From Capsicum annuum (lineage: Eukaryota > Streptophyta > Magnoliopsida > Solanales > Solanaceae): 64,000 nt of DNA. The notes beneath the pieces were generated by a model. It made no database searches, was not told where the DNA came from, and saw nothing but the letters and a program-made list of their open reading frames with translations. How positions within the stretch are numbered: position 1 is the stretch's first letter; every line of letters begins with the position of its first letter. Positions 35,668 to 47,250 of this stretch are shown one piece after another. The DNA is taken from assembly GCF_002878395.1 (NCBI RefSeq), contig NC_061121.1:47945148-48009147 (forward strand), given 5' to 3'. A program made the translations under genes and the position numbers.

Positions 35668-36522
35668 AGTATTTTTAAAGGCAAATATGTAAGGTGAGAT
35701 GTTTTATCTAGTACGAGGTGAGGCATAAGTCCTGAGGCGATAGAGCATAAGCCCCACGAATCTTTTAATAGTTTATAAATTAATGTAATTAAGAATAAAT
35801 ATTTATTGAAAGAGATAAATCACGCAAAATAAAGTAAAACTATATCAGAGTTATAAAAAATAAGTGAGTATGCATCTAAAACTGCTTCAACCAAAAAAAA
35901 AAAAAACTAAAGCCACATAATACAACTAATAGATAAAATCAACTTTCTCAGAATAAACTATTATATATCCTCAAAAACGCAAGTTGTATAAAAATAGTAC
36001 ATAATTAATCAACCCCCACCATCTCGTTACTCGGTCAATATATTTATGAACCCATTTACCATATATTGTATTTTAAAAGAGAACAAAAAAAGTAAATACG
36101 TTAGATGTTCGTCACTACGCGATTCGAAAAGAACTAAAAGAAAAGAAAGGAACTAGGAAGATGAAAGTAGACCCAGTACCTCCTTGAGTAGCGGATCATC
36201 GATACCCATAGGCAAATACGTTAGAAAATGTGACTATTCTTTTCTTTTACTTTTGATTTGAGTATTTAAGTATCTACCAATCATATATTTTAGCATTAAT
36301 TTTAAATTAGATATTTAATAGGAAAAAGTATTTTACTTTGTAAACTTTCTAGGCTTACGCCTAATTTGTGCCTACGCTTAGGCGAACTTCGAATGCCTCA
36401 AATTTTGGAGCGTTCGCCTTTCGAGACTTTTGCCTCCCCACAATGCCCCAAAATTTTTTTGGTTATGCCTCGCCCCAAGGTGAACCTCAAAACGAGCTTC
36501 GTGATTGCCTTTTCAAAACACT
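35668..36522. mobile_element. Probable non-autonomous DNA transposon with long imperfect inverted ends
   Basis: The left end, AGTATTTTTAAAGGC, and the reverse complement of the right end, AGTGTTTTGAAAAGGC, match. They are followed on both sides by GGCGAGGCATAA-type blocks within 100 bp. The GGCG/AGGC-rich ends surround an AT-rich core. The flanks (AGTTATAAT and AGTTGATAT) are only loosely similar, so the target duplication is unproven. The 66-codon open frame at 36368-36568 is not a gene. Family not assigned. Confidence 0.5.
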
Positions 36523-36943
36523 AGTTGATATCCTTGATCCTCTAAAGGAAAATTTTTATAGTGAGTGATACACAACTATTACTTGGCATATGAGGGTACT
36601 TTTTTTATATAAAAAATTATGTGGGTCGCACTTTCTATTATCTCAATTATCCTTCAGCGTACTGTTGCCCTCCTCATCCTACTTTTCATTTCTCTATTTA
36701 TTTACTTTTATTTTTCTCTTCAAAAGTTTTTTACCGCCTGATTTTAGATCAGTTTTTTCGTTATAGATTTTCGTTTTAAATACCCCCTTATTTTAATCCT
36801 TACTTACTTGACATTTTCGGTAAAAATTTTTTATTAAGAATTTATTTTATTAAATTGATCTTATTAATTATAATTTAAATTTATAAATTTAAATATTATA
36901 TGTGTCATTTAATAATAAAAATTGTATTAGAAAAAAAAGAAGA
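36523..36943. other. AT-rich spacer
   Basis: Nothing recognisable is present. The sequence is strongly AT-rich. Confidence 0.4.
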
Positions 36944-37110
36944 AAAGTCTTAGAGAAACTGGTAAAGTTGTTGCCATGTGATGAATAGGTCACAGGTTCA
37001 AGGCTTTAAGCCTTGGAAATAAGATCTGACAGAAATTTAAGGTAAAGTTGTGTAAATATATCCTTGTGGTGGAATCTTTCTCCAAATTCTATGTATAGTG
37101 CACTTTAGTC
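36944..37110 (+). mobile_element. tRNA-derived SINE, Au/TS-like
   Basis: The A box lies in AACTGGTAAAGTTGTTGCCA (36957-36976) and the B box is GGTTCAAGGC (36995-37004). Both are followed by CTTGTGGTGGAAT and AGTGCACTTTAGTC in the order known for Au/TS-type SINEs of Solanaceae. These elements are transcribed by RNA polymerase III and moved by LINE proteins. The copy is diverged, and its target duplication is unclear. Confidence 0.75.
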
Positions 37111-38280
37111 AAGTCAACAAAAGTAAATATTTTTGGTATAATGACCAAATTATCAAGGATATTTTTAATAAGATGGTCAAGTTATCATGCATATTTTCAA
37201 TTGCATGTTAAGTAACATCAAAGTTACTTTTGTGAATGCTTACTCTTTCTCAGTTATTAATTAATAATTACAAAAATAAGTTTATATTTTCCTTTTTATT
37301 TTTGTTCTTAATCTTCTTCATATTATCTTAATTAATTAATTACATTATGATTTACAAAAAATTGCTAATTATTTTCCTGTGCTTTGTTGTGTGATTTAAA
37401 TGTGTACTGTAAAATAAAAAAAAGTAAATTTTCAAAATTAAACAAATAAAGATTATGTTGGTTGGGGTGGGGGGTGCGGTGGGGTGGGTGACTGAGGGGA
37501 ATAGTTCGGGTATGGGAAGAGTGAATGATAGGTGAAATAAAAAAAGGAATTAAAATAAAGTGGGACCCATAATACATTTGTCAAATAATGAAATCCTCAT
37601 ACACCTATACACCTATGATGCGACATATCTCACACATCATAAAATTTTTCCCTCTGAAAAGATAGATTCGAGATCATATTTAATTTTATATTTATAATTT
37701 TATTTGATACCTTGTGATAAATATAATGACAGATCTGTGGATGCAAATTAAATTACGTGATGCCGCAGGTTAAGTTATACTATATAATAATTATATAATG
37801 GGGAAATGACAAAAATAACACCTAAAATTAAAATAATTCAACAAAACTAGTACCTAATTTAAAAACTCGATAAATAGCCGCTCGGTGGAAAGTAATTCCA
37901 ACCGAATGGCCAAGAAATAGATTCCCCAGTTTCTAGCCTTCTTTTGGTGGACAATGTTTAGATAATCACTGGTTTTATTTTTGTAGGTCACGTTCTTGTC
38001 TTCCTTTTTCTTTTCTTTTCTTTTTAATTTTTGTTGATGCTTTTTTTGGTTCCTTTTCTTTTTTAAAGATTCTACTCTTTTTTATTCTTTTTGAACAATC
38101 GAGTAATTGCTTTTTTTTTTTCCAGATTACTTTGCATTCACCAACATTATTAAAATAACATACTATTTGTTTTGTTTAGTTTTACATATTTATACAATAA
38201 AATACAATACCATATACTTTTAATATAATACAATTATTAAAGGTATATATTTATATATAATAATGATACATGTGTTAGGT
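37111..38280. other. AT-rich spacer with a G-quadruplex motif
   Basis: No gene is seen. A G-run cluster lies at 37464-37488. 37960-38160 is pyrimidine-rich (T runs). Confidence 0.4.
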
Positions 38281-38297
38281 GCGTGCCCTCATGCGCT

Positions 38298-40700
38298 ATG
38301 ACCAATTACGATTCTACTGCCCAGACCCCACCTGAACCACCAGACAAGGATGATTGCCATATGGCAATCGACACTACTCCGAGAACTCTGTACAGTGATA
38401 TTGTGAAGAATAGTAACCTGCTATCTTCATAGGGCAACATTCAACCCCAATTAATAGAGGAAACAAATGAACAGAAAGAAGATGCCGATTAAATAGCCCT
38501 TACTTTAGAGGACAAACATCGAATCTATGCTCCATGGCAACATTCGGTAATTATTAAAGTAGTGGGAAAGAGATTTAGCCACCACTATTTAAAGTCCAAA
38601 CTGGCCGACATGTGGAAGATGCAGGCTGGGATGGAACTAATAGATCTGGGATTAGGGTTCTTTACTGACAAATTCAACTGTGAAGAACAACAAAGAAAAG
38701 CATAGCATCAGAGGCACTGGTTTGTCGCTGGAGCCTATGTATCAGTGAGACATTGGGAGCCTAATTTTATGTCCTCGGAGTCTAAGATTCATAGCATCGC
38801 TATCTGGTTACGCCTACCACAGCTACCAACGGAGTTCTAAGATCTAAGAATTCTAGAGAGGGTAGGAGGTAAAATTAGGGATTAGTCAAAATCGATGTAT
38901 GCACATCATCCACTCTCCGGGGGAGGTACCCTAAAATTTACGTGCAAGTTCCGATGGAATCTCAACTCAAGACATCCATTATAATTGGGAATCATAAACA
39001 AGCTATACATTATAAAGGCAAAGGATTTTTGTGCAAGAATAGTGGATTCTTGGGTCACATCGCCACTAATTGCAACAGGGTGAGTTCAGAAAAATTGGGG
39101 AATCAAACCCAAGAGCCAGCACAAACGCAACCAGAGGCAAAATTGAAGGGGCCGGAGGAATGGAAAACTGTTAACTTCAAAAGAAATAAGACCAAGATGA
39201 TGGGAATCATCTATCAACCTCGGAGATAACACTCCCAAGTAAGTCCTCTACTCCCCGGGGTTCTAGAGGCCAAAACCCTTAGTCGGAAAAACCTCTAGTA
39301 AAGGAAGGGAAGGGCAAAGCAACTGCGGTGAAACCCTTATTCAAACTTGGCCAGACATCCCAACGGAGGGTTACTGAACAAACCCCCTTAAGGGATATGG
39401 GCCGGCCTAATAATTCAAAGGATCCTTAAACGAGTGATCCAAAAAAAAGCCCAAACCAAGCCCAGTTTGGAGAGGAACAAACCAACAACTCAATAAACTC
39501 ACAACCCCATTAAACAGGCTTCTTAAATTCGAAATTTAAAGAGCCTATTACATCTCATGGCCCAAATGGGGTTGACTATAGGGAGGGAACAAAACATCAG
39601 GAGGCTGTCATTTCAGAGGGAAAAGATGATCCCAATCCTTGAAATATGGTCCCTTCCTAACTATCCAATGATAATCTAAAGTCTCCTTCTTCTAGGAACT
39701 CGATTGACTAAAACTGTCAATCAAAAGACTTTGATATGACCATAGAGGAGGATATGATGCAAGTTTCCCTCTGTCCTAACAAAGACTCAAACTACTCTAA
39801 GGAGATTCTTAATCCACCTTCCATCTCATTTCTTCTGAGGAAGATAAAAATGAACCAAACTACCAATGTGCCTCTAAAAATAGACCCAATAACTTCATCA
39901 CTACTCCCCCAATAGACCATCAACCAATCCCCTAGTTGGAAATGGGACTCCTGGAGCAGACGGTGCCTCTTCATCTTATTTGGAGAGGATAAAGATTTAA
40001 GATTCTGATCTAAAACCCCTCTTACCTAGCCCAGGTGATCATAGAGGGATTGAGTTAGGAAATGCAGAACTATGGGAACAATATATGGATGACAACCCTT
40101 CTAAACTGACTCACCAAAATCCCTTCGCCCCGTTGAGTCCAGAGATGCTGAACTCAGAAATGGCACTGGTAATTCAATCCCTTCCATTCTTTCTAGCTAA
40201 AGCTCCCAAAATGCTGAAGGAAGGACCTCCGTTTGCACTATTCTTAGGGGAGCCCCTATCTCAGGAGGCACCCAATCTAGCGGCACAACCATCTCTCCCA
40301 AGCTTAGAGGCCCTCAAATGACAAAAAATAATAGAGGTCCTGAAAGGGAACAACCTAGAAAGAATCTTGGCCTCTCTACAGGTGCCAAGAATAGAGGCGA
40401 TAACCGTAGAAAGGCCCATATATCTCACCGATCTAGTAAGTGAGATGACCATAGTCCTTATTCTAAAGGGGCTTAAAATGCTGGACCTAGAGATAGTACC
40501 CCCAAGCAAGGCCATAGGGAATTTATACAAGACCAAGATGTCATCACTATCTAGAAAGAGAAAAAGAGTGAAAGAATCAACCCTAACCAACCCCTCATGG
40601 AGGGAGAAGGGAATCATAATGGAAAACCCACCTTCAATAACCCCACTAATGAATTGCATAATATGGAACACTAGGGTGCCAATAATGAAGAATTCAGAAG
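38298..40700 (+). pseudogene. L1 ORF1 (RNA-binding protein) remnant
   Basis: A start at ATG 38298 opens with MTNYDSTAQTPPEPPDKDD. A DUF4283-like region follows at 38510-38860 (HSVIIKVVGKRF, HWFVAGAYVSV, SIAIWLRLPQLP). A zinc knuckle, CKNSGFLGHIATNC, at about 39030-39075 has Ser in place of the second Cys. A long low-complexity tail, open at 40085-40321 and 40367-40720, completes it. The protein would bind element RNA. Stops occur at about 38430, 38490, 38703, 38838, 38884 and 39228. Confidence 0.7.
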
Positions 40701-43700
40701 GCATTGCAAAGAAATTATAGAGATGCATAAGCCTTCTATCCTTGCTTTATTAGAAACCAAAATATCTGACCATAATAGCCTCACAGAGGATATGGGCTTT
40801 ACCAAAAAGATCCAATATCCTGCAGTCAGGAGTTTTGGTGGTTTGGTGATTATGTGGAATAAAAATAACCTCAACATCAATGACATTAAAATTTCACCAC
40901 AAAGGATTCATGTGATTGTCCAGGTCAGCAATCCCCCCTCCACCCTTTTCTTTAGTACTATCTATGCTAGCACTTGCTTAGAAAATAGGAAAAACTTATG
41001 GACTCAGCTTCCTTTGCTGATGCTATCAAGCATCACCCTAGTAATGCCTGGTTAGTTGGGGGAAGGGCGGACTTTAATAAGATTCTGAAATCTTTTGAGA
41101 AATTTGGGGGTAATAGTATTAATTGTAATAGGGCCAATATTTTCTAGGATTGTATTAACCAGAGTGCTCTCTTTGACCTAGGGTATAAGAGTAGCAGATA
41201 TACATGGACTAATAAGAGGTTTAGGAAGAGAAATGCCCTTATCTTATATAGACTTGATAGGTGTCTAGCCAATAATTCTTGGATAAATCTTTTCCCGAGG
41301 CTTTTGTAACTCATTTTGATCATTTCTCTATGCTCATTAATTTGGTTAAGCAACACTTGGTCTCCACTAAGCCTTTTAGAATGGAAACCATGTGGTGCTC
41401 CTACCCTTTCTTTATCCAAATGGTCAGCAACTCTTTGAGTACCAACCTAGACTTGACCAGAGTCACTACCCATTTTGAGATTAACATCTCCAAATAGAAT
41501 AGAGAAACTTTTGGAAACATATTCCAAAAAAAAATCTCCTCTTTACTAGACTAATAGGGATTCAAAGCTCCAATGCTTCTCCTCATAGTCACTTTCTCTA
41601 GGATCTAGACCAAAAACTTAATAAGAAATATAGTGACATTCTAAGTTAGGAACATGAATTCTGGAGATTAAAGTCCAGAATTAGTTGGCTAACAGAAGAG
41701 GATAGTAACACCAACTTCTTCCATACCTCAACACTGAACAGAAGAAGAAAAAATAGAATTAATTCTCTTAAGGATGATCTAGGTAACTGGAGTTACTCCC
41801 AGGAAGAGATTAAGGAAAACATAATCCTCTACTACTTGAAACTTTACACCACTGATGACTCATCTTCCCCTCTCTAATTCCAGAATAACCCTTCTTCCTT
41901 GGGGTTCATAAAGGCTTCAGACCATGCCCTTATAGAAGCCATTTCTGAACCTGCAGAAATTAAATCAGCTATCTTCTCCTTCAAACCCACTAAGGCACCA
42001 GGGCCTGGTGGGATGCACCCTATTCTGTATCAAAGATACGTGGACATTCTTAGCCTCCCTTTCATTAGGTTCTGCCAGAAGATTTTTTCTACAGTGATTA
42101 TGGAAGGAAAAGCAAATAACACTTATCTTTGCCTGATTCTTAAATACCCAGATGACACCACTCTTAGGAACTTTATACCTATTGGGCTATGTAATACTCA
42201 ATACAAAATCATCACCAAGATTCTTTCCAATAGACTAAAGCCTTTACTTGCTGATATTATCAGCCCTTCCCAGTTTAGCTTCCTAGCCAACATAAGGGCT
42301 TCTGATAATGCTATTATAGTGCAGGAGTATATCACTCACTTCTCTAAAATAAAAGGAAAAAAGGTCAATATGATCCTTAAAATTGACTTAGAAAAGGCCT
42401 TTAATAGGATAGAATGGTCCTTCATTAGGCAATTAATGCACTTCTTCAACATTTCTCTGAAAATGGCCAAGCTCATCATGTCTTGCATCTCTACCACTAC
42501 CATTTCTATCCTGGTAAATAGAAGTAAAGCTGAGGCTTTTAGTCCCACCAGGGGAATAAGATAAGGTGGCCCAATTTCTCCATCTATTTTTATCATATGT
42601 GTGGAGATCCTATCTAGATGGATAGAACATTAGGTAGACATCCTAAACTGGACTCCCATCTCCATCTGCATTAAAGGGCCAAAGATTTCTCATTTTTTCT
42701 TTGCCATGACCTCACTCTTTTTGCTCAAGCTGATTTAAAGAATTGCTTAACCATCACTAACATTCTGAATAACTTTAGTTACCATTCAGGACAAAGGATT
42801 AATCACTCCAAATATAAAGTTCTCTTTTTCATTAACTGCTCTAGCGAGGACAGGATTATTCTTGCTACAAACCTTAACATTAAAGCAAAGAAATAATTTG
42901 GGAAGTACTTGGCTTCCCCATTTTCTATCACAAACCCAAAGCTAGTGATTTTTAGTTCATCCTTAATAGAATGAATACGAAGTTGGGAGGATGGAAAACT
43001 AAGTTTCTAAACATGGCTGGGAGGACCACTTTGGCTAAGGCTACTCTCAATAGCATACCCACCCACATCATGCAACATATAGCCATACCCTCTAAACATT
43101 AAAAGATTATTGATGGAATTCATGCAAGAGATCCAGTACTTGGATTGTTAGGAATGGGAATGACATCAATTTCTAGATGGATAGATGGATTTCCAATATG
43201 TAATCTATCAAAAGCATGATCCTCGGCCCCATCACCCAAGAAGAAGAAAACACCAAGCTCTCACAGGTTTGGTCCAATAATACTTGGAACTTTGACAGCC
43301 TGTCCCTGGATATCCCTCTATCCACTAGATTCCATATCATCAACTTCTTTTTTCTAACCATAGGATTAAAAAATACACACCTTCATGGAGCCTGAATAGC
43401 AATGGGTAATTCTCCAGCAGCACTGCCTACCAATTCTTGGCTACCAGTAGAAAGTATTCCCCAAGCTCTATAGTAGCTGGATTTGGAAAATCCCAACCTC
43501 CCATAAAATAAAATTCTTCCTTTGCCTTTTACATCACTTTAGACTACCCACCAACTTTCAACTTTCTAAGATGGGGCTGCCTCTCTCCCCAAATTGCCAT
43601 CTATGCAATGATGTGCCTGAGCATGTAACCCATTTGATTTTTGACTGTCCCCATGCGATTGACTTCTGGAAAGAGATGCTTCAAAATACTGGCTAGGAAC

Positions 43701-44405
43701 TTAGACTATTTTTAAAAGCAAATAATTCGACTCTCACTTTCTCTGGTCAGAGATCCTTCCCTACCGCTTATGAAACATTTGGTGTGCCAGGAATCATAAT
43801 GTTTTCAATAGAACTAAAATCAAACCCTCCTTTAAGCAAACTTACGTGGAATCCATTGAATTTAAATTACTGGCTACCAATAGCCTTGCAAAAAGAAGGA
43901 GGATCACCATTGAAGTTAATTTCCCCTTCAGACTGGTTGGTTTAAACTAAATATAGATGGTTCATGCCTTGGGAACCCAGGTAGGGGAGGGATAGGAGGA
44001 GTAATTAGAAATCACAATGGAGAATAGATCATAGGCTTTAACAAAAGCTTTCTTCATGCCAACAACAACCAAATGGAGCTGTTAGCGCTCCTTGAGGGCC
44101 TAAAAATTGCTGAAACCAATCAGTTTTTACCTCTTGAAATAAATTCTAACTCGTTGGAAATAATCAAAATCCTTCAAAATGGTAATTTACTGTATAATGG
44201 CATTGTTCATGAGTGTAGGTCCAGGTTAAGGAAGCTGGGATGTCCAGCGGTTATCCATGTCTATCGAGAACAAAATGGAGTCACAAATACGCTTGCAAAA
44301 CATGGTGCACAAGCGATAATTTTTGAACAAGCTGAACTTTTGGTAGTTCCTCTGATGTATGCCGGGCAGAAACTACAGACAGACATGGTAGGAACTACAT
44401 ACTAA
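40649..44405 (+). pseudogene. L1 ORF2 (endonuclease, reverse transcriptase, RNase H) remnant
   Basis: It starts MNCIIWNTR. The endonuclease region (ALLETKI near 40745, FSTIYAS near 40955) extends to about 41300. The reverse transcriptase is open at 41899-42564 (KAPGPGGMHP, NTQYKIITKILSNRLKP, KIDLEKAFNRIEW, TRGIR). The Gln codon expected after TRGIR is TAA (42562-42564). The FADD block at 42699-42713 has lost one base. A zinc-binding block (CHLCNDVPEHVTHLIFDC, 43600-43650) and an RNase H domain follow (43930-44405, LNIDGSCLGNPGRGGIGG). The last part is open from 44073 to its stop. Confidence 0.8.
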
Positions 44406-44545
44406 AAATCTATTAGATATATTAATGTAGCACAAAACAATTAGTGCCAATATGTAATTACCTTTTCTAATTTTGATCCAGACTGATGAATTCTAGACAT
44501 GTTTTGTAGACTCTTCTTATTATGATATGAATATTCATCTTTCAC

Positions 44546-45590
44546 AAAAAAACATATTCTATGTAATAATTATAGCATTTTTATACACATTCTATATAAT
44601 TTTTAACTACAATTATTATTTAGATACATTTTTTATAGGACTCTATATAATTTTTACATGCATTCTAAAAATGTATTAATCTAGTATAAGAGAGTATCGA
44701 TTGAGTATATAGATACTGTAAGTGTATCAATGTAGTATAAAAGTGTATTAATGTAGTATAAAAGAGTATCAATTGGGTATAGGGACTGCATGTGCTTGTA
44801 TAGAATTTCCTTTTTCTTTTTTAAAAGGTGTATAAATATAGTATAAAAGTATATCAATGTGGTATAAAAGTGTATCAATTGAGTATAGAGACTGCATGTG
44901 CCCAATTGGGTCAAATGGCTAAAAACGAAAATTAATTGGGCCGACTGGCTACACTTGTCCACATTTTCAAATTGTGGGCCATTTTTTTTTTTTAAAATGG
45001 CCAGCCCATGTCCTTTTTCCTTATATATAATATGGTATCTTTTTTATTCTCGAGCGAATAAAATGGAGGAAAAAAAAAGATCATTCAAGCAGCTCAAACG
45101 CATCTCATCTAGAATCTGGTTTTCCAAGGGTCAAAAATTGACAAATAAGACCTTTTTTCTGTTATTTTTTTTACCCTATAAATTTAGCCAAAAGAAAAAA
45201 AAGAAATTAACTACATATAAATGTATCTTTAAATATTTTTTTAATTAGTTGCCTCAATTTTTGGTTTCTCAGTTAGTTTGATACTTGTATTGAAGCCCAA
45301 TTAAATTCTAATTTGTGTATTGCATGACCGACTTTTAGAGGCAGTGTTATCAATAAAATTTTTTCCAGTTTAAGGTTTTGAATTCAAAATGAATGAATCT
45401 CGCATTTTTAATTATTCCACCACAATTTATATTAACAGTTATTAGTTGTATCAAGTACTTAGTGCTTTTCTCCCACGCTTACCATTTTCATATTTAAGTA
45501 TGGATAAGTGATTAGTGAAGCATTGTTACATTGCCTTTTTTTAGGGAAAAGTATAGAGACCAGAAAATTTAAGTGTCTAGCATATTTTTC
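44546..45590. repeat. AT-rich DNA with ~22-bp tandem repeats at 44685-44890
   Basis: The word AGTGTATCAATGTAGTATAA recurs at about 22-bp steps in two blocks (44712-44780 and 44830-44885), each ending with TATAG(A/G)GACTGCATGTGC. The two blocks form a longer unit of about 110 bp. No gene is visible. 45160-45245 is A-rich. Confidence 0.6.
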
Positions 45591-45960
45591 TCTTTCTATT
45601 TTTTTTTGTTTCTTGCTATGTTGATTTTTTCCCCTTTCATTGTTTTTCTTTATTAATCTTTACATTTTTTTTGTGGGGGTTTCCTCCTTTTTTTTTCTTT
45701 TCCTTCTTTTTTTCTTTTTTCCCTATTTTTGTGTTTTTCTTTCTTTTCACTTTTTTTTAATCTCTTCTATCTCTAACTTAGATTTCTCTTTTTCTCCTTT
45801 CTTTTCCAGCCTATTTCAATTTTTTCTATTTTTTTTCCTTTTTTCCCCTTCTTTTTAGTTTTTCTATCTATACCTTCTATTTCTCTCTTTTTTGTAGTAT
45901 TTTTTTCTTCTCTCAATTTTTTGTTTTTATTTTATATTGTTTTGTATTTTTAAAAAATAT
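45590..45960. repeat. Polypyrimidine tract
   Basis: Almost pure T/C on the plus strand for about 370 bp. The 72-codon open frame at 45640-45858 is only a by-product (Phe/Ser/Leu). Confidence 0.7.
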
Positions 45961-46147
45961 GGCTACATCAAACGCAAGCCATGAATGATAATGAAAATGT
46001 CATAATTATTTATTGTATTTATATTCACACCATTATTATATTTTTGTATTCATTGATACAACTGTATCTGCATTTTACAGTTCTCACTTATATTTTAATG
46101 TATTTTATAATTCACACTAATATTTGTATTTTATAGTTCGCACCATC

Positions 46148-46199
<52 letters not shown>

Positions 46200-46514
46200 C
46201 AATTCTCATTTGTATTTAAAGAATTATTTTGTATTTGTATTTTATAGTTGATTGCATATTGTATTTGTATTTTGTGATTTATTTTGTTTGTATTTGTATT
46301 CGTATTCGTATTCTACATTCATCGATACCTATGTATCTGTAAAGAACTATTTTGTATTTGTATTTTAAGTTGAACGGATAATGTATTTGTATACAAATAT
46401 TTTGTAATTTCATCTATTTGTATTTGAAGTTGTAGTTGACTGTATCATTTGTATTTTTAAACAAATGAAAAGGATTGTTATTTTTTCTATGGACACTTGT
46501 ATTAATATTCATTG
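45961..46514. repeat. TTTGTATTTGTA-rich DNA with an (AT)n microsatellite at 46154-46195
   Basis: Words such as TTTGTATTTGTATTTTA and TCATTGATACAA recur irregularly. An (AT)21-type dinucleotide run sits at 46154-46195. No gene is visible. Confidence 0.7.
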
Positions 46515-46519
46515 ATACA

Positions 46520-46775
46520 AATTACTTTATCTGTTTAAAAAATAATGACCTACTTTATTTAGGCGGTTTTAAAAAGAATGACCCTTTTCTTTTTTCGCAA
46601 TACTTTAATTCTAACTTTTCACGTGGCATGTTTGAGACCACAAGATTAAAGGATATTTTGGTACATTTGACACAACTTTATTTTAAGATCACAAGATTCA
46701 AAAGTCTTCTTTATTTTCTTAAACTTCGTGCCGATTCAGAAGAGGTCATTCTTTTGATCCGGAGTATATTTTAGT
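46520..46775. mobile_element. MITE-like element
   Basis: The left end, TTTAAAAAATAATGACC, and the reverse complement of the right end, GGATCAAAAGAATGACC, are imperfect inverted repeats. The interior contains CAAAAGTCTTCTTTATTTTC and TTAAACTTCGTGCCGATTCA. Both resemble a small element common in Solanaceae whose ends read CTCCCTCCGTTTCAATTTAT. The assignment is by recollection of that family. Target duplication not identified. Confidence 0.45.
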
Positions 46776-47160
46776 GATACAAATTGAACAATACAAATGA
46801 TAAATTTTACAAATACAAATATTAGATTTGAATCAAATTTTATATGTTTATACAACTTGAACCATACATAGACAAATGATACCTGTTTATATACAAATAC
46901 AAATGATAAATTGTACATATTCATGGTTGAACTACTCAAAATCAAATAATAAATTTATTTAAAATATATAATTTGAAACAAATAAATATAAAATATAACA
47001 ATAAAAAATAGAATGAGAAAAAAGTACAAAATTCTTTTTTTTTAAAAAGAAAAAACAAAAATATGTAAAAAAAATTGAAACAGTAAAAAATGAAAGAATT
47101 AGAAAAAAGAGAAAAAAAAGGAAAAAAATGAAAAATAAAAAAGAATAGAGAGAAAAATAA
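46776..47160. repeat. TACAAATACAAAT-rich DNA and polypurine tract
   Basis: 46780-46950 is the complementary sense of the TTTGTATTTGTA words on the left of the MITE. 47000-47160 is A/G-rich, the mirror of the polypyrimidine tract at 45590-45960. No gene is visible. Confidence 0.55.
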
Positions 47161-47250
47161 AAATATATTCTTTTATCATTCAAACTTATTTGAGTTTTGA
47201 AACTAATTAAGAAAAGCTGGCTATTTTGGAAAGTAGAGTCTTCAATTAAT

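Larger units (their letters stand above)
38281..44545 (+). mobile_element. L1-type LINE with C-terminal RNase H
   Basis: Two consecutive broken ORFs carry the domain order of plant L1 LINEs: a DUF4283-like region and zinc knuckle in ORF1, then endonuclease, reverse transcriptase, zinc-binding RT-associated domain and RNase H in ORF2. The 3' end has CTTTCACAAAAAAACA near 44540. Exact borders and target duplications could not be fixed. It appears close to full length but has many stops and shifts. Confidence 0.8.

Noticed and set aside
36368..36568. A 66-codon gene near the inverted-repeat element
   Set aside because: It is formed by the AGGC-rich right end of that element. Its composition follows the repeat.
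36957..37004. A tRNA gene
   Set aside because: A and B boxes are present, but there is no acceptor stem or anticodon arm, and the downstream sequence is SINE-like.
40261..40728. A 155-codon minus-strand protein
   Set aside because: It is antisense to L1 ORF1, whose plus-strand reading fits the domain order.
45640..45858. A small membrane protein
   Set aside because: The Phe/Leu/Ser-rich translation follows from a T/C-rich tract. There is no sign of coding selection.
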